Of a DNA stretch of 64,000 bases, positions 1 through 8,636 are shown in pieces. Position 1 is the stretch's first letter; each line of letters begins with the position of its first letter. The notes under the pieces are model-generated. The model worked only from the letters and a program-made list of their open reading frames with translations. It searched no databases and was not told the DNA's origin. Location: assembly GCF_003201195.1 (NCBI RefSeq), contig NZ_QICQ01000011.1, positions 1 to 64,000 of the forward strand. The letters are read 5' to 3'. The translations under genes and the position numbers were made by a program. Source of the DNA: Nitrosomonas eutropha (GTDB taxonomy: Bacteria > Pseudomonadota > Gammaproteobacteria > Burkholderiales > Nitrosomonadaceae).

Positions 1-160
1 TCGGTGCATCGTGGGTGAATTCCCGCTTCCGCCACTTCGCTACCGTTTTTGGATTAATCCCATGCCGCTTGGCCAGAACATTCAGACTCTCTTGACTATT
101 TTGTATCGCTCGACGTACCGCCGCTGTCGTGCGGGCGCTTCCGTGTAATATCTGTCCCAT
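1..160 (-). mobile_element. IS481-type transposase, N-terminal part (runs off the window)
   Basis: Reading the reverse strand from the ATG at 160 gives about 53 residues beginning MGQILHGSART, containing VLAKRHGINPKTVAKWRKR, the helix-turn-helix start typical of IS481-family transposases. A GGAGGGA ribosome site lies just upstream on the same strand. The rest lies beyond base 1, so I cannot say whether the element is intact. It points away from the siderophore operon. Confidence 0.75.
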
Positions 161-304
161 AAATCATCCCTCCGTAGCTGGTTATATGTTACACCAGCAC
201 ACCGTGGGACTAAACACCTAGGGAACAAGGTAAGTGGTAGTAGTTTTTGCTGTCAGCGTGTTGTGTCAGTAATAGCTAATGCTTGAATATGATAATAGAA
301 ATAG

Positions 305-340
305 TTATAATTTATATGATTATTATCATATAAATTATAA
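305..340. promoter_or_regulatory. 36-bp perfect palindrome upstream of the siderophore operon (candidate Fur-type operator)
   Basis: Two perfectly complementary 16-base arms (305-320 and 325-340) flank a 4-base centre (TATT). The core reads ATGAT-TATT-ATCAT, which resembles the GATAAT/ATTATC half-sites of Fur boxes. It ends 23 bases before the ATG at 364 and about 8 bases before the AAGGAG ribosome site. The position and AT richness fit an operator overlapping a promoter. The symmetry is directly seen; the link to Fur is an inference from the iron-uptake genes downstream. Confidence 0.6.
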
Positions 341-363
341 AAATAAAAAGGAGTTAACTAAGG

Positions 364-2175
364 ATGGATGATCGGGAAATTCTGCTTCAGGCACCAAACC
401 CCAATTATCTTGCTGCGCGTCGCCGGACTTTGCGACAGCTTCTTGAATCCATGCTGTTCGAGAACATTCTTGAGTATTCGGAGAGGTTGCTTTCGATAGG
501 TTGTTCCGAGTACGCCATTAAAGCGATAGATGCCAATGGAAAATCTGTCAGTTATTTAACCAAGGGAGTGAGGACTGTCAGTTACGGCAGAATCAGGTTA
601 CAAGATCCTGTCATCAGAATATCAGAACAATCGAGGGGTGAGGCGCTATCGATTGCCTTATTCCTTGGAGAGATCGCACCAGAAATTGATGGGGAAGAGA
701 ATAAATACAGCTTTTTTATCTCTGAATTGAACAATACAGTTGCAAAAAATGCGGAAGCATTAAGATTTAATTCAAATCTGAAGATTGCGGATTTGAATAC
801 ATCAGATTCTGTTTTTGATGCTTATGAAACGGCGGTATTCAATGGGCATCTATATCACCCTTGCTACAAATCCAGAATGGGATTCAATCTGGAGGAGAAT
901 CAGGAATACACCAATGATTTTGGTAGTCTGATTAATTTGACATGGCTGGCGATCCGTAGAGATCGGGCAAAAATCTATACACTTGATGGATTGAACATTG
1001 ACAAGTTGATTGCAGATGAATTGCAGCAAACATATCTGGATGAATTTGCCCGAATCATCATCAATGCTGGCAAGCGAGTAGAAGATTATATTTATCTACC
1101 AGTACATCCGTGGCAATGGAAGGAAAAGATTGTATTTGAATATGTAGATGATATTGCCAATGGAGATGTAATATTCCTGGGAAGTCATACAGATAAGTAC
1201 AGTCCACAACAATCCCTAAGATCTCTCTCCAATCAGACCAGGAAGAGTGCCCATACAGTCAAGATTGCATTATCAATCATTAATACATCTGCTGATCGTC
1301 TGCTTTCCCCGCATAACGTTGCCAATAGCGCAATAATTTCCCAATGGCTTGCTTCCATACTGCAAAGCGATCTCTATCTGAAGGATGAATTGAGGTTTAA
1401 TTTTATCAAAGAGGTGGCTGGTATTTATGATGACAAATCTCATCTGCCTGAAATAGTAGAAAGAAGAAAATTCGGGTTAATCGGTACGATATGGCGGGAA
1501 AGCATCCATACGTATCTCCAGCCGGAAGAATTTGCCATACCTGCTACGGCACTGTGTTTTCTGGATTCTCAGAACAAGTCCGTATCGGATGACTGGATTG
1601 CTGCATATGGATTGCAGGCATGGACAGAAAAGTTGCTCGATGTTTTGCTCAAGCCATTCATACATTTGCTGTATGCACACGGTATCGGGTTTGAGGCGCA
1701 TGCGCAAAATACTATTCTGTTCTTCCGGGATGGATTGCCTGTCAGGGTGGCAGTTAGGGATCTGCCGGGAGGAATCAGATTTGCGCGTGATTATCTTCAG
1801 AAGCCGGCATCCTGCCCCATGTTGCTGGATGCTCCGAAATATCGGTTGACTCCCGGTGAAAGATCCGTACTGGATGCCACTCCGCAGGAGTTGGTTTGGT
1901 ATCTGCATGATGCGATATTTTTTGTCCATCTGGCTGAAATTGCCCGTTTCCTGCATATGCATCAAGGGCTTGATGAATCCGAGTTCTGGAAAATGGCCTC
2001 TCGTGTCATTGAAGATTACCAGGACAAATTCCCTGAGTTGGATAAGCGATACAACGCGCTGGATTTATTTCAGACTCAAATCAGATTGAGCCAGTTTTCC
2101 AGAAAGAAAATATTTGCTGATACTAGCGAAAATGCTTATCAGCATGTGATGAATCCCCTGAAACGTAGCTTCTGA
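364..2175 (+). CDS. NIS siderophore synthetase (IucA/IucC family), first copy
   Basis: 603-residue ATP-dependent synthetase that would join a carboxylate such as citrate to an amine or amino-acid derivative in a non-ribosomal siderophore pathway in the cytoplasm. The family signature HPCYKSRMG lies at about residues 165-173, VHPWQW at about 247-252, and a C-terminal HAQN...VRDLPGG segment matches the ferric-reductase-like C-terminal region of the family. Length is usual. The start has an AAGGAG site at 349-354. It is the first gene of a same-strand run of two synthetases, exporter, decarboxylase, receptor and PepSY protein. I cannot assign the substrate class; with the second synthetase at 3400 it could make a two-step dicitrate siderophore. 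Confidence 0.93.
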   Translation: MDDREILLQAPNPNYLAARRRTLRQLLESMLFENILEYSERLLSIGCSEYAIKAIDANGKSVSYLTKGVRTVSYGRIRLQDPVIRISEQSRGEALSIALFLGEIAPEIDGEENKYSFFISELNNTVAKNAEALRFNSNLKIADLNTSDSVFDAYETAVFNGHLYHPCYKSRMGFNLEENQEYTNDFGSLINLTWLAIRRDRAKIYTLDGLNIDKLIADELQQTYLDEFARIIINAGKRVEDYIYLPVHPWQWKEKIVFEYVDDIANGDVIFLGSHTDKYSPQQSLRSLSNQTRKSAHTVKIALSIINTSADRLLSPHNVANSAIISQWLASILQSDLYLKDELRFNFIKEVAGIYDDKSHLPEIVERRKFGLIGTIWRESIHTYLQPEEFAIPATALCFLDSQNKSVSDDWIAAYGLQAWTEKLLDVLLKPFIHLLYAHGIGFEAHAQNTILFFRDGLPVRVAVRDLPGGIRFARDYLQKPASCPMLLDAPKYRLTPGERSVLDATPQELVWYLHDAIFFVHLAEIARFLHMHQGLDESEFWKMASRVIEDYQDKFPELDKRYNALDLFQTQIRLSQFSRKKIFADTSENAYQHVMNPLKRSF

Positions 2176-2217
2176 TTCCAGCCTGACAATTGATTTGTCA
2201 TGAAAGCAAGGAATGCT

Positions 2218-3390
2218 ATGCGACGTAACGGGTATTTCCTAAAACTGGTGACCGCAGGCCATTTCTCGGCCATGTTTGCTGCATTCAGCATTCCGCCATT
2301 CTTATCCACGATTCTGACAGGCAGTTTCCCGGATGGCCTGTCATATCTGGGGATATGCTATGCAGCGCCAGTGCTTGCAGCATTCCTTGGTTACCCGTTG
2401 CGTATGGTGCTGACTACAAGAATCGGGGAAAGGAAAGCCCTTATTGCGAGTCATATCGCATTGGCAGTCATCATGTCAGGAATGTCAGTGGCTGATAGTC
2501 CTGCCATGTTTTTGTGCGGACTGATTCTGCAAGGTTTCGTGGCACCGACATTTGCTACTTCCAGCAGCTATTTGGCGTGTCGACTCAATCAAGATGAGCT
2601 TGTGACGGGAATCAGAGCGTTGCAGCTAATTACCAGGGTTGCTGCAGTGCTTGGGCCTTCACTACTGGGAGGTGTCATTCTTTATTTCAGCAGGCCATTA
2701 CAGGTTTATCTGCTCTTGGCCCTTTTGCTGCTGATTACTGCTTTTCTGCTGACATTATCACTACCGAGCGAATCAGAAAATTCTCAAAAGAAAGCAACAG
2801 GAAAGGATCTGATGCGAAGTGGAAATGGATATCAGCTATGGAAGCCATATATTGCGCAGGTGCTGATTTTATTTTCAGCATCACTTTATGCACCCCATTT
2901 CATTACGTATTTGCAGACAGAAGTGAAGGTCATACCAGATTCGCTTTTGGGGACTGTGTTCTCAATACCCAGTATTGCGTATTTATGCAGCGTTCCTTTA
3001 TTGCAGCCTATCAGGAAACTAAGAAATGTGACTCTGTTATGCACTGGATTCATGCTGGTGATGCTCGGACTGATAGGGCAATGGCAATGCCAGCAATGGA
3101 TGATGGTGATTATTTGCCAAGCTGGCATCGGGATGGGCACTTTTATCTCTTTTACAGGAATCAATCTATATCTGGTCAGTGTGACGCAAATCCTGGGTGC
3201 TACCAAAACATTCTTTCGTTTCGAGTTGACTGGCCGGTGCGCCATGGCAGCAGGGGCGATTACAGGTGATTTTCTGGTAGGTATTGCAGGTATCAAAGCA
3301 CCATTTCTGGTATCGAGCGCTTTGATGATCTGTGCCTTAGTATTTTTCTTCTCAATCTGTTCACGATCTGAGACTCAACAATCATTTTAA
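2218..3390 (+). CDS. MFS transporter, probable siderophore exporter
   Basis: About 390-residue integral membrane protein of the major facilitator superfamily with around 12 hydrophobic segments and no signal peptide. Placed between two IucA/IucC-type genes, it most likely exports the finished siderophore, as SbnD, SfaA and FslB do in comparable clusters. An upstream in-frame ATG at 2200 exists, but only the ATG at 2218 has a ribosome site (AAGGA, 2208-2212), so I prefer 2218. The gap from the first synthetase is short and that to the next gene only 9 bases, supporting one transcript. The substrate is inferred from position. Confidence 0.85.
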   Translation: MRRNGYFLKLVTAGHFSAMFAAFSIPPFLSTILTGSFPDGLSYLGICYAAPVLAAFLGYPLRMVLTTRIGERKALIASHIALAVIMSGMSVADSPAMFLCGLILQGFVAPTFATSSSYLACRLNQDELVTGIRALQLITRVAAVLGPSLLGGVILYFSRPLQVYLLLALLLLITAFLLTLSLPSESENSQKKATGKDLMRSGNGYQLWKPYIAQVLILFSASLYAPHFITYLQTEVKVIPDSLLGTVFSIPSIAYLCSVPLLQPIRKLRNVTLLCTGFMLVMLGLIGQWQCQQWMMVIICQAGIGMGTFISFTGINLYLVSVTQILGATKTFFRFELTGRCAMAAGAITGDFLVGIAGIKAPFLVSSALMICALVFFFSICSRSETQQSF

Positions 3391-3399
3391 GGAGGCTTT

Positions 3400-5214
3400 A
3401 TGGCAGTGCCTGCATATAAATTACCGCAAGTATCCGCTTCTTATGTCATCGCAGGGCAGCGTTGTGCAGAAACGCTATTGAATTGTTATTGCAGGGAAGT
3501 TGGAATGCCAGAGAAGGCAACCCGAATATGTAATCTTAGAGATATTGGCAGTTGGCCGGTTTCAATCAGGCTGGCTCTGGCGGGTAAGCAGGTGCTGGAA
3601 ATATCCATGTCGAGAATAAAGGCTCGAATCATTGTGGCGGTCGAAAGATATTCTGATACGGCTAATTTTATATATCTTTCTTCGATATATTCCAAGAAAA
3701 CGGGGGAATCATGGATGCACCAAGATTGGAAAGGTCTGGCGCACCTGATTATTCATGATCTGGCGATCAAGCATAATGAAAGTTTTAATGAAGAATTGCT
3801 GGATCAGATTGAAGATAGCGTCAGTGTTACTGCCGAGATTCTTGAAGATGATCGAAGAGATACATTGCCAGAGAATCCTCTGGAAGCATATCTCTGTTCT
3901 GAGCAATCCTTGATCTACGGTCATCCTTTCCATCCTGCACCAAAAAGCAGACAAGGCTTCAGCCAAAATGATCTCAGGAAATATTCTCCCGAGTTCGGTC
4001 AGGGATTTCCTTTGCATTATTTTGCTGTCCATGAAAATTTTGTTTATCAGAAAACGACCATAGAATCTGATTGTGCGGAAATCATTGCTCAAATGGCACC
4101 TTCCGAAATCAGGCCAAATCTTCCTTATATTCTGGTTCCTTGTCACCCATGGCAAGCCAAATGGTTATTGGACAATCCTCTTGTCCGGTCGGCGATCAGT
4201 CAAGGGAAGTTGAAAAATATTGGCTCAGCCGGAAAACATTTTTATCCTACATCATCAATACGTACTCTGTATCAACCGGAAAACCCCTATTTCTACAAAT
4301 TCTCATTACACGTCAGATTGACCAACTGCATTCGCAAGAATGCAGTTTATGAGCTGGAGAGTGCGTTACAGATCAATAAAATCATGGCAGGGGTCATGGA
4401 GTCCATTTCTGAAAAATTCCCAGGCGTGTCTATTTTGGCAGAACCCGCATTCTTGTCTGTCGACTTGAAAGAGCCAGATGAGAATACGAGTAGGGAGGTT
4501 ACAGAGGGGTTCGGAGTGATATTGCGTAAGAACTTCGATAAGCGACATCTGGATAACGGAGTTACGCCCTTATTGGCAGGGGCGCTGTTTGGGAATCATA
4601 CACTTGGATGCGCTTATTTACGCGACATCATTTCCGCCCTGAGCGAGGCTGAGGGGCAGAATTCGGAAAGTACTCGTATCCGGTGGTTTTCTGCTTATGT
4701 ACAGAAAGTCATGTATCCGATCCTCGAATGCTATTTTGCGCATGGCATAGTTTTTGAGCCGCATTTGCAGAATGTAGTGATCGGACTTTCTGATAACAGA
4801 CCCACTCATGTCTATCTGAGGGATTTTGAAGGTGTCAAGCTGATTCTGGAATCATACCCGGAGGATAAGCTTTCCGGAGTCAGTGCGCGAACCCACGAAA
4901 GTCTTTGGTATTCCTCTGAACAAGGCTGGAATCGGATTTGTTATTGCCTATTCGTCAATAATTTTTGTGAGGCAATCCATCAGATCAGTCTGGGTGATGT
5001 GCATCTGGAACGCTTACTGTGGCAAGAGGTAAAGCATCATTTGAAGCATTATCAATCCCGTTACGGAACAGCGCTTTCAGAAGGGAGAATTGACGGGTTG
5101 ATCAATGGCCATGCATTCCCGAGCAAGGCGAATCTGAGCAACCGATTCAGGATGCAGGCTGACAAATTGGCCGGATATATGCCTCTGATTAACCCGATGG
5201 GGAGGTTGTCATGA
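3400..5214 (+). CDS. NIS siderophore synthetase (IucA/IucC family), second copy
   Basis: 604-residue paralogue of the first synthetase. It has the longer family signature HPFHPAPKSRQG at about residues 175-186, PCHPWQAKW near 247, and a C-terminal FEPHLQN plus YLRDFEG segment that matches the ATP and carboxylate-binding regions of IucA/IucC enzymes. A strong AAGGAGG site lies at 3390-3396. Its stop codon overlaps the next start (ATGA at 5211-5214). Two synthetases plus a PLP decarboxylase is the set used to build two-citrate siderophores such as staphyloferrins; which amine links the citrates cannot be read from sequence. Confidence 0.93.
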   Translation: MAVPAYKLPQVSASYVIAGQRCAETLLNCYCREVGMPEKATRICNLRDIGSWPVSIRLALAGKQVLEISMSRIKARIIVAVERYSDTANFIYLSSIYSKKTGESWMHQDWKGLAHLIIHDLAIKHNESFNEELLDQIEDSVSVTAEILEDDRRDTLPENPLEAYLCSEQSLIYGHPFHPAPKSRQGFSQNDLRKYSPEFGQGFPLHYFAVHENFVYQKTTIESDCAEIIAQMAPSEIRPNLPYILVPCHPWQAKWLLDNPLVRSAISQGKLKNIGSAGKHFYPTSSIRTLYQPENPYFYKFSLHVRLTNCIRKNAVYELESALQINKIMAGVMESISEKFPGVSILAEPAFLSVDLKEPDENTSREVTEGFGVILRKNFDKRHLDNGVTPLLAGALFGNHTLGCAYLRDIISALSEAEGQNSESTRIRWFSAYVQKVMYPILECYFAHGIVFEPHLQNVVIGLSDNRPTHVYLRDFEGVKLILESYPEDKLSGVSARTHESLWYSSEQGWNRICYCLFVNNFCEAIHQISLGDVHLERLLWQEVKHHLKHYQSRYGTALSEGRIDGLINGHAFPSKANLSNRFRMQADKLAGYMPLINPMGRLS

Positions 5215-6413
5215 TGTTTGATGCTGAAAAATTCATATCGGTCATCCATGATTTGGCTCATCCGGATAAATCGTTATGCGCCTATTTGTATGATCTTGGG
5301 GCACTTGCATCTCATGCGAGAAATATCAAGAGTAGCTTACCGGACAGAGTGAATTTCTTTTATGCGATCAAGGCTAATTCTGACCTGCCTATATTATCTG
5401 CGTTGGCAGAACATGTAGATGGTTTTGAAGCCTCTTCTGGGGGGGAGATTCAATGGGTGCGGCAGAATTTTCCAGATGTGCCTTTGATATTCAGCGGGCC
5501 TGGGAAGCTAGATACAGAACTCGAATTGGCCATCTTGAACAATGTGACTGTGCATATCGAGAGTCGGTTTGAATTAGAAAGATTGTTGCACATTGCAAGA
5601 CACTATCAACAGCCAGCGGAAATCTTGTTGCGGGTGAATCCTCATTTTGAAGATTTACGAGCAACTTCTCTCATGATGGGGGGGAAACCGACTCAATTTG
5701 GCATCAGTGTGGAGCATTTGTCAGATTGCCTGAAAATGGTGAGGGATAACAGTGATTGTCTGTATTTCCAGGGGTTCCATTTTCACTTACTTTCACATCA
5801 ATTAGATGCCGCTCAACATTTACGCCTGTTATCTGCCTATATCGAACAGGCAGTGAAATGGAAAGAGGAATTCAATCTTGTTATAGATCACATTAATGTA
5901 GGAGGTGGGATTGGTGTCAATTACAAAGACATCGATCAGCAGTTTGACTGGTGTCATTTTTCGCATGGCTTGAACAATCTGCTGATTGGAGCCGCTAAAA
6001 ACATTCCAAAAATCCGGTTTGAGATGGGTCGGTATGTTTCTGCTTTCTGCGGCGTATATGTAGCAGAAGTGATCGACATCAAAACATCGGGGAATGGAAC
6101 ATATGTCGTAGTGAAAGGAGGTACGCATCATTTTCGTACACCTTATGCCCAAAATCATAGCCATCCATTCAAAGTTATTCCTGTCTCGACCTGGAAGAAA
6201 CCATATTCCAGACCTGGTTTGAGGCATGGGAAGGTCAATATTGTGGGGCAATTGTGTACCCCTAAGGATTTATTGGCTTTTGATGAAATGGTGGGTGAAA
6301 TTCGAGTGGGAGATATTGTTCTGTTTTCGCATGCAGGAGCATATGCCTGGCATATATCCCACCATGATTTTCTGCGTCATGCTCATCCCCAGCATATCTA
6401 TTTGCCAGCTTAG
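5211..6413 (+). CDS. PLP-dependent decarboxylase, type III fold (SbnH/LysA/ornithine decarboxylase-like)
   Basis: 400-residue enzyme of the alanine-racemase-fold decarboxylase group. FYAIKAN (about residues 50-56) supplies the PLP lysine K54; GGGIGVNY and EMGRYV bind PLP phosphate and pyridine; a C-terminal CTPKD and GAYAWHISHHDF segment supplies the second-subunit active-site residues. In sbn-type clusters the homologue SbnH decarboxylates a citryl-diaminopropionate intermediate; in rhizoferrin clusters a related enzyme makes putrescine from ornithine; in staphyloferrin A clusters a racemase takes this place. The ISHHDF ending reminds me most of SbnH. The start overlaps the upstream stop by four bases and has GGAGG at 5201-5205. 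Confidence 0.88.
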   Translation: MMFDAEKFISVIHDLAHPDKSLCAYLYDLGALASHARNIKSSLPDRVNFFYAIKANSDLPILSALAEHVDGFEASSGGEIQWVRQNFPDVPLIFSGPGKLDTELELAILNNVTVHIESRFELERLLHIARHYQQPAEILLRVNPHFEDLRATSLMMGGKPTQFGISVEHLSDCLKMVRDNSDCLYFQGFHFHLLSHQLDAAQHLRLLSAYIEQAVKWKEEFNLVIDHINVGGGIGVNYKDIDQQFDWCHFSHGLNNLLIGAAKNIPKIRFEMGRYVSAFCGVYVAEVIDIKTSGNGTYVVVKGGTHHFRTPYAQNHSHPFKVIPVSTWKKPYSRPGLRHGKVNIVGQLCTPKDLLAFDEMVGEIRVGDIVLFSHAGAYAWHISHHDFLRHAHPQHIYLPA

Positions 6414-6468
6414 GCTGGCGTACCCCCCATTTATTTCATTATTTTTCAACACTATCAAAAATTATAAT

Positions 6469-8631
6469 ATGTCGAACAATAAAATGTATGGAGTCAGCGT
6501 CATGGTCGGTGCCTTGCTAGGTACTATGCCGATGGAGGGATTGGCTATAGAGGATGAGAGTGAAAAGGCAGGAGCAGTGACGGAGTTGCCCGTGATCGAG
6601 GTGCAGGGAAGTACCAGGAGGGGACCAGATGAATTGCCTAGTATGTATACGGGAGGACAGCAGGCACGAGGGGCGCGCGTAGGATTACTGGGTAACAAAG
6701 ATTTGATGGAAACCCCCTTCAGCATAACGAGTTATACGGCACAAACGATCAAAGATCAGCAAGCACGAACAGTGGCGGATGTGATGTTGAATGATGCTTC
6801 TGTCAGATCCGTCAATCCGTCTTCCGGGCGCTTTGAGCAATTCAGTATCCGTGGCTTTACGGTGCTCAATAGTGAGGTGGCATTTGGTGGATTGTATGGC
6901 ATTGTGCCGACTTATTCCATACCGGTGGAAGCGACAGAGCGTGTGGAAATCATTAAAGGACCGAATGCTTTACTAAATGGTATGGCGCCAAGCGGTGGGG
7001 TTGGCGGAACAATCAATGTCGTGCCTAAGCGAGCAGTTGACAGGCCAGTAATCCAGCTTACCGGTTCTTATCTCTCCGATAGTCAATTTGGCGGTCATGT
7101 GGATATTGGGCGGCGTTTTGGCAAGGACAATCGTCTAGGTATCCGGCTTAACAGTGTTTATCAGAATGGTGATACCCCATTCAGACATCAATCCATACGG
7201 CGTAACATCCATACTCTGGCACTGGATTTCCGTGGAGAAGCGTTACGTTTGTTCGCAGATGTTGCCTATCAGGATCGCCGTGTAGAGGCCCCATTGGAGC
7301 GGGTTGGGGTGGTTAGTGGAGTGAAGCCTCCGTCAGCTAGACGTGTTGATTCTGGTATGACGCCATCGTGGACTGATGCGAATGTTCAAGATATTTATGG
7401 CGTATTTAGAGTGGAATACGATATCTCTCCGGTTTTCAATGCCTATGCAGCCATTGGTGCGAGGCGGGGAGACAACGATTTTATGCGGGCTACAGTGAGC
7501 GTAAAGAATGCCGGTGGGGATTTCATGACGCAACCCTTCCAGTATTTGTATAAGGAAAATGCGCTGTCGGCAGAAGCTGGCCTGCATGCCATGTTTGAAA
7601 CTGGTGCTATCATGCATGCGATCAATTTGGGTATGAGTGATTTCCGATTGGAATATGGGAATGCGCGGCAGAGTTTTGACAGTATCCAATCCAATATTTT
7701 TAATCCAGTTGAACATCCTGAGCCAGTTACGGGCGGCTTGTCTCATCATTTACCAATTGTGAATAAAACGCATCTGTCGAGTATTGCGCTGACCGATACC
7801 CTATCCATACTGGATGAACAGATACAGTTGACTTTGGGAGCCCGCATACAGCAGGTGGAGGTGAATGGCTATAGTCCAGTCACCGGTGCCAGGACAAAAC
7901 ATTATAATAAAGATGCTGTAACACCTGCGGTGGGGCTGCTGGTCAAACCGTGGAAGAAAGTCTCGCTGTATGCCAACTACATCGAGGCGCTTACCCAAGG
8001 ACCAACGCCTGCCGCCGGGGCTGTCAATATCAATGATATTTTTCCACCGTCCAGAACCAAGCAGGTGGAAGCAGGTATCAAGATGGATTTCGGCAAGCTG
8101 ATGACGACGGTCAGCCTGTTCAAAATCAGGCAGCCCAGCGGATTCACCAATCCCGCAACCCTTATTTTTGCTGTGGATGGTAAGCAACAGAATCAAGGGG
8201 TGGAAATGAATGTGTTTGGTGAGCCATTTTCCGGTGTCCGTATCCAGGGAGGGGTAATGTATCTTGATGGTGAATTGACCAAGACAGCAGGGGGTCTCAA
8301 TGATGGAAACACTGCGCCAGGCGTACCCAAGGTAGCTGCTAATCTGGGTGGTGAATGGGATATCAGAGTTATTCCCGGGTTGACACTGACAGCGCGCTCC
8401 ATCTACACGAGTGCGCAATATCTGGATGCTGCGAATACCCAGAAAATTCCCTCATGGGTGCGGTTTGATCTGGGCGCGAGATATGCGATAAGGCATATTG
8501 CAACTCCTGTGACGATCCGTGCCAATATTCTGAATGCATTCGATAAACAATACTGGTCATCTGCAGCAGCCAGTGGTTTGACATTGGGAGATAGGCGCAC
8601 GTTGATGTTGTCGGCAACGGTGGATTTCTGA
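6469..8631 (+). CDS. TonB-dependent siderophore receptor (ferrichrome/FcuA-like class)
   Basis: 720-residue outer-membrane receptor. I start at the ATG at 6469 because the open frame continues upstream through the end of the decarboxylase with unlike sequence, whereas this start gives a short export signal (about residues 1-26, ending LAIED). A plug domain follows (METPFSITSYTAQTIKDQQ, then SIRGFTV and VEIIKGPNALL), then a long beta-barrel ending in ATVDF with a C-terminal aromatic residue. The ribosome site is weak. As the fifth gene of the operon it is the obvious importer for the ferric siderophore made by the same operon. Confidence 0.92.
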   Translation: MSNNKMYGVSVMVGALLGTMPMEGLAIEDESEKAGAVTELPVIEVQGSTRRGPDELPSMYTGGQQARGARVGLLGNKDLMETPFSITSYTAQTIKDQQARTVADVMLNDASVRSVNPSSGRFEQFSIRGFTVLNSEVAFGGLYGIVPTYSIPVEATERVEIIKGPNALLNGMAPSGGVGGTINVVPKRAVDRPVIQLTGSYLSDSQFGGHVDIGRRFGKDNRLGIRLNSVYQNGDTPFRHQSIRRNIHTLALDFRGEALRLFADVAYQDRRVEAPLERVGVVSGVKPPSARRVDSGMTPSWTDANVQDIYGVFRVEYDISPVFNAYAAIGARRGDNDFMRATVSVKNAGGDFMTQPFQYLYKENALSAEAGLHAMFETGAIMHAINLGMSDFRLEYGNARQSFDSIQSNIFNPVEHPEPVTGGLSHHLPIVNKTHLSSIALTDTLSILDEQIQLTLGARIQQVEVNGYSPVTGARTKHYNKDAVTPAVGLLVKPWKKVSLYANYIEALTQGPTPAAGAVNINDIFPPSRTKQVEAGIKMDFGKLMTTVSLFKIRQPSGFTNPATLIFAVDGKQQNQGVEMNVFGEPFSGVRIQGGVMYLDGELTKTAGGLNDGNTAPGVPKVAANLGGEWDIRVIPGLTLTARSIYTSAQYLDAANTQKIPSWVRFDLGARYAIRHIATPVTIRANILNAFDKQYWSSAAASGLTLGDRRTLMLSATVDF

Positions 8632-8636
8632 CTGCC

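Noticed and set aside
6226-6468. Longer N-terminus for the first receptor from 6226
   Set aside because: This part is antisense-like shadow of the decarboxylase end and does not look like a signal peptide; the ATG at 6469 gives one.
7801-8418. 205-codon reverse open frame inside the first receptor gene
   Set aside because: It overlaps the conserved barrel of the TonB receptor completely and has no recognisable motifs.
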